Position numbers and translations under genes: made by a program. DNA of 8,539 nucleotides, taken from positions 1 through 8,539 of the forward strand of contig MUKB01000050.1 in assembly GCA_002049785.1 (NCBI GenBank), in the 5' to 3' direction. This document shows, piece after piece, positions 1 through 5,993 of this stretch. The DNA is from Caldifarciminota bacterium 4484_100 (lineage in GTDB: Bacteria; Hydrothermota; Tepidihabitantia; SM23-42). The stretch's first letter is position 1, and the number at the start of each line of letters is the position of its first letter. The notes below the pieces were generated by a model. The model was given only the letters and a program-made list of their open reading frames with translations, ran no database searches and was not told the origin of the DNA.

Positions 1-170
1 AATATCCGTTTTTCCTCAATACTCAGTTTGGCCAGTTCCTTGAACAACCGATTTATCTCACCCTTGCGGCCCAGATATTTGATTCTCATCTGTTCTAAGG
101 TATCAGGGTCCTTGATCCTTGTCAGAACCTGCTCAAATTCCTGTTTCAGTTGCTCAATCTGCCTTTGCAT
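1..170 (-). CDS. pheS: Phenylalanine--tRNA ligase alpha subunit, N-terminal part (cut by window edge)
   Basis: Only the first 56 codons are present; the gene runs off the left edge. Read on the minus strand from the ATG at 170-168 the protein begins MQRQIEQLKQEFEQVLTRIK and continues with KYLGRKGEINRLFKELAKLS around residues 31-50. This is the N-terminal coiled-coil region of PheS, including its characteristic YLG-KG-(L/I) stretch. In the family this coiled coil contacts tRNA-Phe, and PheS works as an alpha2-beta2 enzyme with PheT in the cytoplasm. The start lies 17 nt inside the end of rplT. It is preceded by an SD-like AGGAG (181-185) and AAGGG (176-180), the latter 5 nt from the ATG, which supports this start. 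No pheM-type leader peptide or attenuator fits in front of it, because the upstream DNA is rplT coding sequence. The identification rests on N-terminal similarity and on the conserved order thrS-infC-rpmI-rplT-pheS. Confidence 0.88.
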   Translation of the reverse strand, partial: MQRQIEQLKQEFEQVLTRIKDPDTLEQMRIKYLGRKGEINRLFKELAKLSIEEKRI

Positions 171-528
171 CTAAACCCTTCTCCTTTTTATAGAGTTGAA
201 TCAGAGAATTGAAGGCCTCAGGGTGTTCATAAGCAAGATAGGCAAGCGATTTTCGATTCAACCCGATATTGTTCTTTCGCAATGTCGCCATAAAATCAGA
301 ATATTTCAGGCCCTGCGCCCTTAATGCAGCATTGATTCTTGTTATCCATAGAGTCCTGAATACCCTTTTCTTCCGCTTCCTTTCACGATAGGCTGAGGTC
401 AGGGCCTTCATCACCGCAATCCGTGCGGTCTTATAGAGCCGGTGTTTTGCTCCCCAATAGCCTTTTGCCGCCTTCAGCCATTTTTTTCTTCGCTTACGGG
501 TATAAGGCACATTTTTGGTTCTGGGCAT
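154..528 (-). CDS. rplT: 50S ribosomal protein L20
   Basis: The protein has 124 aa against about 117-120 for typical L20. It is very basic, and the start is preceded by AGGAG about 8 nt upstream. It shows the L20 landmarks: a long basic N-terminal arm (RKRRKKWLKAAKGYWGAKHR, about residues 11-30), RVFRTLWITRINAALRAQGL (about 55-74) and the C-terminal globular part with GLNRKSLAYLA (about 89-99). L20 binds 23S rRNA early in assembly of the large subunit. In E. coli and Bacillus it also represses its own operon by binding mRNA. Here the gene is separated from rpmI by 57 bp that hold a consensus promoter, so it can be expressed apart from infC-rpmI. The 3' end overlaps pheS by 17 nt. The C-terminal tail KGLDAKAD is slightly longer than usual. 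Confidence 0.97.
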   Translation of the reverse strand: MPRTKNVPYTRKRRKKWLKAAKGYWGAKHRLYKTARIAVMKALTSAYRERKRKKRVFRTLWITRINAALRAQGLKYSDFMATLRKNNIGLNRKSLAYLAYEHPEAFNSLIQLYKKEKGLDAKAD

Positions 529-552
529 AATAAAAACTCCTTTCTCAATTTA

Positions 553-581
553 ATTATAACCAGATTTGGCTGATATGTCAA
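553..581 (-). promoter_or_regulatory. Internal consensus sigma-70-type promoter for rplT-pheS
   Basis: On the minus strand a TTGACA box (581-576) is followed after exactly 17 bp by TATAAT (558-553), so both hexamers match the consensus fully at optimal spacing. The -35 box begins 4 bp after the rpmI stop codon. The expected start of transcription lies near 546-547, giving a leader of about 18 nt that contains the rplT SD (AAAGGAG). The site fits exactly into the 57-bp rpmI-rplT gap, which argues against chance. Activity is inferred from sequence only. Confidence 0.8.
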
Positions 582-585
582 TAAA

Positions 586-774
586 TTATATTAACTTCTT
601 AATTCTCTTCTCGTCAGCACGGGAGAAACTGGCAGCCTGTCTCAATCTCCGCTTCCGTTTGCGCTTCTTCCCGGTCAAGAGATGGCTCTTACCGGCCCGG
701 TGTCGGGCGATCGATCCACTCTTTCTCTTTTTGATTCTCTTTAAAAGTCCCCGTTTTGACTTCTGTTTTGCCAT
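586..774 (-). CDS. rpmI: 50S ribosomal protein L35
   Basis: This is a 62-aa, strongly basic protein, close to the usual 64-66 aa of L35. The family signature is clear: a basic N-terminus (KQKSKRGLLKRIKKRKSG), then RHRAGKSHLLTGKKRKRKRR around residues 24-43, and the C-terminal SRADEKRIKKLI. L35 is a small component of the large ribosomal subunit. Its ATG lies 7 nt after the infC stop. The SD GAGG (783-780) is 5 nt from the ATG and overlaps the infC TGA, so translation is probably coupled to infC. The residue after the N-terminal Met is Ala rather than the common Pro; I attach no significance to this. Confidence 0.96.
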   Translation of the reverse strand: MAKQKSKRGLLKRIKKRKSGSIARHRAGKSHLLTGKKRKRKRRLRQAASFSRADEKRIKKLI

Positions 775-781
775 CTGAACC

Positions 782-1297
782 TCACTTTTTCTTTACTGGA
801 AGGAAGGTTGCATTGATCAGGTTGTTCTCCTGTTTGGGTTCTGACTCCTGTTTCCCCAGACCTTCGAGGTCTGAGGCGATCCGTTCAATCAGTTTGAGCC
901 CTAAATGGGAGTGCAACACCTCCCTTCCCCTTAACCTCAATGTAACCTTTACTCGATCTCCATCCATCAGAAATTCTTTAATCTTGTTGAGCTTTACCTG
1001 ATAATCGTGTTCACTTATCTTAAGAGATAACCGCATCCCACGCGCCGAGGTTCGGTGCTGATGTCTCCTTGATTGCCTTTCCTGCCGCTTCTTTTCATAG
1101 AGGTAACGTCCAAAATCCATCAATTTGCACACTGGAGGCCGGGCCTTGGGTGCAACCTCGACCAGATCCAGGCCTTTTTGTCGGGCTATGGCCATCGCCT
1201 GTCTGATATTGAATTCACCCAAAACCACCCCCTTTTCATCCACCAGTTTCACATGCTGAGACCTTATATCCCTATTAACCTTTGGTAACTGTTTAAT
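782..1297 (-). CDS. infC: Translation initiation factor IF-3, probable AUU start
   Basis: IF-3 binds the 30S subunit, keeps subunits apart and rejects non-canonical start codons. With the AUU start the protein is 171 aa, close to the 170-180 aa typical of the family. The N domain has VNRDIRSQHVKLVDEKG (about 7-23) and the conserved DLVEVAPKARPPVCKLMDFG (about 44-63) leading into the basic linker helix. The C domain includes EHDYQVKLNKIKEFL (about 96-110) and KVTLRLRGRE (about 117-126). I chose ATT at 1297-1295 because a near-perfect SD (AAGGGGGTGA, 1309-1300) ends 2 nt before it, with 5 nt from the last G of the G5 run. The ATT also overlaps the thrS stop by one base (ATTAA). The in-frame upstream TTG (1321) and ATG (1318) lack an SD and would add residues absent from typical IF-3. 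A GTG at 1303 lies inside the SD. AUU starts are well known for infC in E. coli and Bacillus and underlie IF-3 autoregulation. The identity is certain; the start is very likely but inferred. Confidence 0.95.
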   Translation of the reverse strand: MKQLPKVNRDIRSQHVKLVDEKGVVLGEFNIRQAMAIARQKGLDLVEVAPKARPPVCKLMDFGRYLYEKKRQERQSRRHQHRTSARGMRLSLKISEHDYQVKLNKIKEFLMDGDRVKVTLRLRGREVLHSHLGLKLIERIASDLEGLGKQESEPKQENNLINATFLPVKKK

Positions 1298-3185
1298 CTT
1301 CACCCCCTTTCTCAGCATCAATTAAACTGAAAAATTCCTTTAATTTCATCTCACCCATATCACCACGACCCCGCTTACGCACTGAGACCGTCTTCCTCTG
1401 CACTTCGCGTGCCCCAACAACCAGGATATATGGAACCTTATTCACCTCCGCTTCACGAATACGATAGTTTATTTTGTCTGAGCGATCATTCAGTTTAACC
1501 CGGAGTCGGTGCCTTTTACACCGTTTATACACCTGCTCAGCATAGCGGTTCTGTTTGCTGGTTATCGGCATCACCTCAATCTGGATCGGGGCAAGCCATA
1601 GCGGAAATGCGCCTGCATAGTGTTCAATGAGGCAGCCCATAAATCTTTCAATTGAGCCGTATATAGCACGATGGATGACCGTTACCAGCTTACTCTTTCC
1701 ATCCTTGTCCACATATTCAATCTGGAATCGTGCAGGCAGGTTGAAATCGAATTGAATCGTGGTGGTCTGCCATTCACGACCTATGGCATCGAGGAGTTTA
1801 ATATCGATCTTGGGTCCATAAAAGACCGCTTCCCCTTCTTTTCTCTGATAATTCAAACCCACCCTCTTCAGGGCAGAAATTAGTCCCTGTTCAGCCCTCT
1901 GCCAGTCTTCATCACTGCCCAAATATTTTTCTCTGTTTTTGGGGTCGCGGACTGAAAGGTCCACCTGAAATTTTTCAAAACCATAACGGCCAAGGATCTT
2001 TTGGGCGAGGTCAAGGACATTACACAATTCGTCCTCAATCTGGTCGGGACGGCAGAAGATATGGGCATCATCGATGGTGATACCCCGCACCCTTAAAAGG
2101 CCGTGCAGGGTGCCTGAGAGTTCATTTCGATAGACCGTGCCCAGTTCTGCATAACGCAGGGGAAGTTCTTTATAGCTCCTCAACCTCGATTTATAGAGCA
2201 GGATATGGCCCGGGCAGTTCATCGGTTTGAGGATATATTCTTCTTTTTCGACATTGAGGGTAAACATATTCTCTTTATAGTAGTCATAATGGCCTGATAT
2301 CTGCCAGAGCTCTTTGCGGGCGATATGGGGTGTCGAGACCACCTGATAACCCGCATTGATATGTTCCTTGATCCAGTATTCCTCAATGAGCCGTTTAATG
2401 ATACTTCCCTTGGGTTGCCAGTAGATAAGACCGGGTCCAGCCGGTTCAAATATTGAAAATAGTTCCAAATCCTGACCCAGTTTCCTGTGGTCACGCATTT
2501 TTGCCTGTTCCAGCCGCTTGAGATAGACATCGAGTTCCTTTTTCGTGGGGAAGGAGATTCCATAGATTCGGGCGAGCATAGGTTTGTTGACATCACCACG
2601 CCAGTATGCGCCCGCGATGCTCAATAATTTGAAGGCCTTTATGACCCCGGTGCTGGGAACATGGGGTCCACGACAGAGGTCGACAAATTCCCCATTTTTA
2701 TAGAGGCTTACCTCATCATCTTCAATATCCCGGGTCAACTCCACTTTGTAGATTTCATTCAAGCGATTGAAGAATTCGCTTACCGCCTCTTTTTTCATAA
2801 TTAAACGTTCAAAAGGGATGTCCTTTTTGATGATTTCCTTCATCCGTGCCTCGATTCTGGGAAGGTCCTCGGTTGAGAATTTCCAGTCAAAATCATAATA
2901 GAAACCCTGGTCGATTGCCGGACCGATTGCCAGTTTCGCCTCCGGGAAGAGCGATTTAACCGCCATCGCCATAATATGGGCGGTTGAGTGCCAGTAAATC
3001 TTCTTGCCCAGCTCAGAAGAGAAATCTACCGGCATCACCTCACAACTCTTCTCCAGTTTCGCCGAGAGGTCAACCAGTTCGCCATCTACCAGTGCAGCAA
3101 AGATATTGCGGTTCTCAAACAATGCACTGAGGTTGGTTCCCTTTTTGACCTTCAACTCCTTGGCACCCAATTTGACCCTAATCAT
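1293..3185 (-). CDS. thrS: Threonine--tRNA ligase
   Basis: The enzyme charges tRNA-Thr in the cytoplasm. From the ATG at 3185 the protein has 630 aa, close to the 640-aa norm, with all four domains: TGS (about 1-60), the N2 editing domain, the class II core and the C-terminal anticodon-binding domain (about 530-630). The editing site is intact: HSTAH (H66, H70) and LCRGPHVP (C171, H175), which remove mischarged serine. The core has KPMNCPGH (zinc ligand C324), motif 2 within YRNELSGTLHGLLRVRGI, DDAHIF (zinc ligand H375) and VIHRAIYGSIERF (zinc ligand H505). Zinc ligands were assigned by alignment from memory to E. coli C334, H385 and H511. A GTG two codons upstream (3191-3189) is also in frame, but it lies 1 bp from the -10 box and would hardly be transcribed, so I prefer the ATG. 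The stop overlaps the proposed infC ATT by one base. No T-box leader or operator hairpin can exist, because almost no 5' leader is predicted. Confidence 0.97.
   Translation of the reverse strand: MIRVKLGAKELKVKKGTNLSALFENRNIFAALVDGELVDLSAKLEKSCEVMPVDFSSELGKKIYWHSTAHIMAMAVKSLFPEAKLAIGPAIDQGFYYDFDWKFSTEDLPRIEARMKEIIKKDIPFERLIMKKEAVSEFFNRLNEIYKVELTRDIEDDEVSLYKNGEFVDLCRGPHVPSTGVIKAFKLLSIAGAYWRGDVNKPMLARIYGISFPTKKELDVYLKRLEQAKMRDHRKLGQDLELFSIFEPAGPGLIYWQPKGSIIKRLIEEYWIKEHINAGYQVVSTPHIARKELWQISGHYDYYKENMFTLNVEKEEYILKPMNCPGHILLYKSRLRSYKELPLRYAELGTVYRNELSGTLHGLLRVRGITIDDAHIFCRPDQIEDELCNVLDLAQKILGRYGFEKFQVDLSVRDPKNREKYLGSDEDWQRAEQGLISALKRVGLNYQRKEGEAVFYGPKIDIKLLDAIGREWQTTTIQFDFNLPARFQIEYVDKDGKSKLVTVIHRAIYGSIERFMGCLIEHYAGAFPLWLAPIQIEVMPITSKQNRYAEQVYKRCKRHRLRVKLNDRSDKINYRIREAEVNKVPYILVVGAREVQRKTVSVRKRGRGDMGEMKLKEFFSLIDAEKGGED
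1300..1309 (-). promoter_or_regulatory. Strong Shine-Dalgarno site that sets the AUU start of infC
   Basis: The minus-strand sequence AAGGGGGTGA can pair over ten bases with the usual 16S rRNA 3' tail, with a single G-U wobble compared with AAGGAGGTGA. It lies inside the last codons of thrS. It is correctly spaced for the ATT at 1297-1295 but is downstream of the TTG/ATG candidates at 1321/1318, so it decides the start. Unusually long SD pairing is the expected companion of a weak AUU start codon. Confidence 0.8.
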
Positions 3186-3192
3186 ACGCACA

Positions 3193-3220
3193 ATTATAGA
3201 TTAATTTTTCAATTTGTCAA
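3193..3220 (-). promoter_or_regulatory. thrS promoter, predicted to give leaderless mRNA
   Basis: TTGACA (3220-3215) and TATAAT (3198-3193) match consensus at all 12 positions and are spaced by 16 bp on the minus strand. Only 7 bp (TGTGCGT) separate the -10 box from the thrS ATG at 3185. Since transcription normally starts about 6-8 bp after the -10 box, the mRNA should begin at or within a base or two of the ATG, leaving no room for an SD. The promoter would serve the whole thrS-infC-rpmI group. Confidence 0.8.
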
Positions 3221-3232
3221 TAGAAATTGAAA
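3207..3232. repeat. 9-bp perfect inverted repeat over the thrS -35 box (possible operator)
   Basis: TTTCAATTT (3207-3215) and AAATTGAAA (3224-3232) are exact reverse complements separated by 8 bp. The dyad centre falls within the -35 hexamer of the thrS promoter (3215-3220). This position and arm length are typical for a dimeric repressor site. It cannot act in the thrS mRNA because it lies upstream of the transcription start. The region is AT-rich, so chance occurrence remains possible, and no regulator gene lies nearby. Confidence 0.4.
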
Positions 3233-3286
3233 GGCAAAAATGGTCTTTAAGTTTCACTCTTCTGGAAATTTTGGAACAATTCTGCC

Positions 3287-3314
3287 TTGACTTTATAATC
3301 TAATTTAATATAAT
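3287..3314 (+). promoter_or_regulatory. Promoter of the EamA-GlmU-cmk operon, predicted leaderless
   Basis: TTGACT (3287-3292) and TATAAT (3309-3314) are spaced by 16 bp, and the ATG follows 5 bp after the -10 box at 3320. This geometry mirrors the thrS promoter and predicts an mRNA that begins at the start codon. A second, weaker candidate overlaps it: TTGGAA (3271-3276), 17 bp, TATAAT (3294-3299). That one would give a leader of about 14 nt, still without an SD. The two may act in tandem; the downstream one is the better match. Confidence 0.7.
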
Positions 3315-3319
3315 GGGCT

Positions 3320-3721
3320 ATGGGATACATAAAGTATGCAATCATTGCCTTGCTCGGATGGGGTTTCTGGGCGATCGGAAGTAAATTATTGACCCGACAC
3401 TTCAATACGGTAAGCACCAGCTTCTGGATCTCGCTCTGGTCCCTGGTCTTTCTCCTTTCATTTATAGCGTATCGCAAGGGGCTTATGGTTGATCGATATG
3501 CCCTGTTTGCATTACCGGTGGGTTTCATCTCGTTGATTGCAATCCTCGCCTTTTATCAGGCGCTGAAACTTGGTCCGTCCAGTGTCGTAATACCATTCAC
3601 AAATATGTATGTTGTCCTGCCGGTGCTTTTTGGATTCATTGTTCTGAAGGAGGCGGTTACCGTGACCCGGGTGATGGGGATTATCTTTGCAATCCTTGCT
3701 ACGATCTTTCTCTCCTTATGA
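3320..3721 (+). CDS. Half-size EamA/DMT family membrane transporter
   Basis: This 133-aa protein is almost entirely hydrophobic, with about five membrane segments near residues 3-20, 33-51, 59-80, 86-109 and 114-133. The end of the protein (ALKLGPSSVVIPFTNMYVVL, then PVLFGFIVLKE, about 81-111) matches the hallmark of one EamA repeat: proline-containing helix 4 followed by a Glu before the last helix. Normal DMT transporters carry two such repeats in about 290 aa. Single-repeat members exist and are thought to work as dimers in the inner membrane. The substrate cannot be told from sequence. No SD precedes the ATG, which lies 5 bp after a -10 box. The stop overlaps the next start as ATGA, so the GlmU-like gene is probably translationally coupled. 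That coupling could hint at a role linked to amino-sugar or nucleotide metabolism, but this is speculation. Confidence 0.85.
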   Translation: MGYIKYAIIALLGWGFWAIGSKLLTRHFNTVSTSFWISLWSLVFLLSFIAYRKGLMVDRYALFALPVGFISLIAILAFYQALKLGPSSVVIPFTNMYVVLPVLFGFIVLKEAVTVTRVMGIIFAILATIFLSL

Positions 3722-4878
3722 AGGTTATTATCTACGAAGAGGACTGGTACAACTTCTATCCCCTTGCCAACCTTATACCCCAGCCACACCTTTACTTAGG
3801 GGCTAAGACGATAATCGAAAACAATCAACAGTTTCTTACAGGTACTACAGTTGATTGCCTGTGCGAGAGGGATTTTTTCATCCAGAAGCCGATTCCTGAA
3901 ACACCCACGCTCTATCTCTCTTCAAAATCTGTTCTCACAAAAGAGTTTAAACCGCCAGAGAATGAATGCAGATTGATGATTGGAGGCCGGGCAATAGGAT
4001 TTGTAAAATATCGCCCACCTTTTCCTGAAACCCTGAAGCAGATTTCTGAGGAGGCCGGGAGTATTGATGATGAGATTGAGGTTGAAGGTCTTATACTGGA
4101 GCATCCCTGGGATTTTATAAGACATAACGGTTCGATGCTACTTCTCCATCTGCAGAGGATGAATAAGAAGACAGAGACCCAGCCCAGGGCAGAGATTGTC
4201 GGTGATATAAAAGACCTTTATGTTGCACCGAGTGCTGAGGTTCATCCCTTTACCACCTTTGACCTCACCCAGGGTCCAATCTATATCGACGAGGATGTAA
4301 GGATCGGACCATTTACTGCGATCTATGGACCGTGCTATATTGGAAAGGGAAGTATGATTGAGAGGGCGCGGATCGTCGCCTCCACTTTCGGACCGGTGTG
4401 CCGAATTGGGGGTGAGATCGATTCCTGTATATTCCAGGGTTTTAGCAATAAGTATCATCAGGGATTTATCGGCCATTCATATATCGGTCAGTGGGTGAAC
4501 CTTGGCGCCCTGACAACAAATTCGGATCTGAAAAATAATTATAGAGAGGTGAGGGTTTTGGTCGGGGGAAAGAAATTCAATACCGGTATGCTCAAGCTCG
4601 GCTGTTTTATCGGTGACCATACCAAACTTGGAATCGGCACCCTTATTCCAACCGGTGCGGTGATTGGAAGTTTTGTTAATTATTTCGGTGGTGGGATGAT
4701 GCCGGGATATCTTTCCTGTTTTAAATGGGCCAATCAAATGCAGGTTGAGACCTATGAACTGGAAAAGGCGATTGAGACTGCAAGAGTTGTGATGGCACGC
4801 CGGGGACTTGAGATGGACCCGGAGTATGAGGGGTTGATAAGAAAATATTTTCGATGGCGGGTTTCATTGTCGCAATAG
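3718..4878 (+). CDS. GlmU-like sugar nucleotidyltransferase/acetyltransferase (alternative bacterial GlmU type)
   Basis: The 386-aa protein has two parts. Residues 1 to about 170 form an atypical nucleotidyltransferase-like domain that lacks the GxGTRM loop of classical GlmU and ends in EHPWDFIRHNG (128-138), the PWD(L/F)-N hallmark of the alternative GlmU family. Residues about 175-340 form a left-handed beta-helix of hexapeptide repeats (IDEDVRIGPFTAIYGPCYIG, IGGEIDS, FIGHSYIGQWVNLGALTTNS, CFIGDHTKLGIGTLIPTGAVIG), followed by a helical tail. Family members are predicted to make UDP-GlcNAc, or a related nucleotide sugar, for peptidoglycan and LPS. The N-terminal loop here reads LIPQPHLYLGAKTI where relatives, as I recall them, have roughly TRPVA-LR-GI-TI, so likely phosphate-binding arginines are missing. 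The acyltransferase half looks intact; the pyrophosphorylase half is uncertain. The gene has no SD. It overlaps the upstream gene by 4 nt and cmk by 25 nt. Confidence 0.82.
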   Translation: MKVIIYEEDWYNFYPLANLIPQPHLYLGAKTIIENNQQFLTGTTVDCLCERDFFIQKPIPETPTLYLSSKSVLTKEFKPPENECRLMIGGRAIGFVKYRPPFPETLKQISEEAGSIDDEIEVEGLILEHPWDFIRHNGSMLLLHLQRMNKKTETQPRAEIVGDIKDLYVAPSAEVHPFTTFDLTQGPIYIDEDVRIGPFTAIYGPCYIGKGSMIERARIVASTFGPVCRIGGEIDSCIFQGFSNKYHQGFIGHSYIGQWVNLGALTTNSDLKNNYREVRVLVGGKKFNTGMLKLGCFIGDHTKLGIGTLIPTGAVIGSFVNYFGGGMMPGYLSCFKWANQMQVETYELEKAIETARVVMARRGLEMDPEYEGLIRKYFRWRVSLSQ

Positions 4879-5531
4879 ACGGCGCTGCGGGTTCAGGCAA
4901 GAGTACCACCGCTAAGGGTGTTGCCAGACGTCTGAATTTTTTCTATCTTGATACCGGGGCAATGTATCGGGCATTTACCTTGAAATATCTTCAGGAAAAA
5001 AGTGTTGGAATCGGTGAACCGGTGATCAAACGGCTGCTTCAAGAGACCAGAATCAGGCTTGAAAAAGAGGGTGATGAATATCATACCTATCTTGATGGCG
5101 AGGATGTGAGTCTCAAGATCAGGGAACCCGAGGTCAACCGATTTGTCTCTCAGGTATCGGCAATCCCTGAGGTGAGGGAGTGGATGGTGCATCAACAGCG
5201 TCGTATTGCTAAGGATAAAAATGTGGTATGTGAGGGCCGGGACATCGGAACCGTGGTATTCCCTGATGCCCAGGTAAAAATTTTTATGAAGGCAGATATT
5301 GAGGTGCGCGCCCGGCGCAGGAAGAAGGAGTTACTGGAAAAGGATATCGATGTTGACCTTGCTGAGGTAATGGAAAACCTGAAATTTCGGGATCAGTATG
5401 ATTCAACCCGTGAACACTCTCCGCTCCGTGTTGCCCGGGATGCGGTTATCATCGATACTACAAACCTTACGATTGAACAGGAGATTAACCTTGTTGAGAA
5501 GATTGTCAGGGCACGATTGAAAAGTTTGTAG
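4854..5531 (+). CDS. cmk: Cytidylate kinase
   Basis: The enzyme phosphorylates CMP and dCMP with ATP in the cytoplasm, recycling pyrimidine nucleotides. The 225-aa length equals the usual 220-230 aa. The P-loop GAAGSGKST is at 10-18 and DTGAMYR (33-39) is the CMP-binding segment. CEGRDIGTVVFPDA (126-139) is the conserved core loop. The LID arginines lie in RARRRKKEL (152-160), followed by RDQYDSTREHSPLRVARDA (179-197) and IDTT (200-203). The start overlaps the GlmU-like gene by 25 nt. The nearest G-rich stretch (AGGGG, 4829-4833) is 20 nt upstream, too far for an SD, so initiation probably depends on coupling. The ATG places the P-loop at the normal distance from the N-terminus. The stop faces that of the lipoprotein gene with only 3 bp between them. 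Confidence 0.96.
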   Translation: MAGFIVAIDGAAGSGKSTTAKGVARRLNFFYLDTGAMYRAFTLKYLQEKSVGIGEPVIKRLLQETRIRLEKEGDEYHTYLDGEDVSLKIREPEVNRFVSQVSAIPEVREWMVHQQRRIAKDKNVVCEGRDIGTVVFPDAQVKIFMKADIEVRARRRKKELLEKDIDVDLAEVMENLKFRDQYDSTREHSPLRVARDAVIIDTTNLTIEQEINLVEKIVRARLKSL

Positions 5532-5534
5532 TCC

Positions 5535-5984
5535 TTACATCTTTTCGGGCGCAGTTTTATTATCAATATATTTACACTCTCCGGAAATGAAGATGTCGGA
5601 AATCCGTGTTTCTGTCTTCATCGAAAGGCCGTCTCTGTTGATGTAGTATATCTCTTTTCTCCGGGTTCCGTCATTAAATAGAATGAGGACGATTATCCTC
5701 TCACCCTTAGGGATCTCACTCAGTATTTTGTAGCGATGCTTTGCCACACTGCTGTCCGGTCTTACGATATAAAAAGAGCCGACCTGTGTTTCAGGATTGA
5801 CCATATCATAATAAAGATTGTCTCCTGCATCATTGCGCCAGTGCCCGACCAGTCTCGAACTGGGTTTTGAGAGATCACGCACCCCCTTTGTCTGTATCCC
5901 GGGGTTGGTTCCTCCACGCTGTTCACAACCCAGGACCAGAAGTAATGTCATTATGACGAAGAAAAGTTTATAGCCATATTTCAT
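5535..5984 (-). CDS. Small predicted lipoprotein of unknown function
   Basis: I do not recognise a characterised family. The 149-aa protein starts with a lipoprotein signal peptide: basic MKYGYK, a hydrophobic stretch LFFVIMTLLL, and lipobox VLGC with the lipidated cysteine at position 20. The residue after Cys is Glu, not Asp, which in E. coli-type sorting would favour the outer membrane. After a polar linker, a probable beta-rich domain begins at LVGHWRNDAGDNLYY (about 46-60). The G-W start and alternating strands resemble lipocalin-like or calycin-type folds, but this is only an impression. An ideal SD (AAGGAGGT, 5995-5988) overlaps the stop codon of the upstream peptidase, and the gap between genes is 9 bp. 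The pair is therefore one operon with likely coupled translation. Because the peptidase is disrupted, polarity could reduce expression, although the strong SD may allow independent initiation. Confidence 0.75.
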   Translation of the reverse strand: MKYGYKLFFVIMTLLLVLGCEQRGGTNPGIQTKGVRDLSKPSSRLVGHWRNDAGDNLYYDMVNPETQVGSFYIVRPDSSVAKHRYKILSEIPKGERIIVLILFNDGTRRKEIYYINRDGLSMKTETRISDIFISGECKYIDNKTAPEKM

Positions 5985-5993
5985 ATTACCTCC

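Noticed and set aside
566..1001. Open frames on the plus strand opposite rpmI and infC
   Set aside because: They are antisense to well-identified ribosomal and initiation-factor genes, show no family resemblance and have low-complexity composition typical of shadow frames.
2219..2599. 126-codon minus-strand frame within thrS
   Set aside because: It lies in another frame of the fully conserved catalytic core of thrS and its translation resembles no known protein.
3247..3528. 93-codon minus-strand frame crossing the divergent promoter region
   Set aside because: It covers the plus-strand promoter and the start of the membrane protein gene in antisense and has no supporting motif.
4138..4737. 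Open frames on the minus strand opposite the GlmU-like gene
   Set aside because: No recognisable domain or promoter was seen; the plus-strand frame has clear hexapeptide repeats, so these are shadows.
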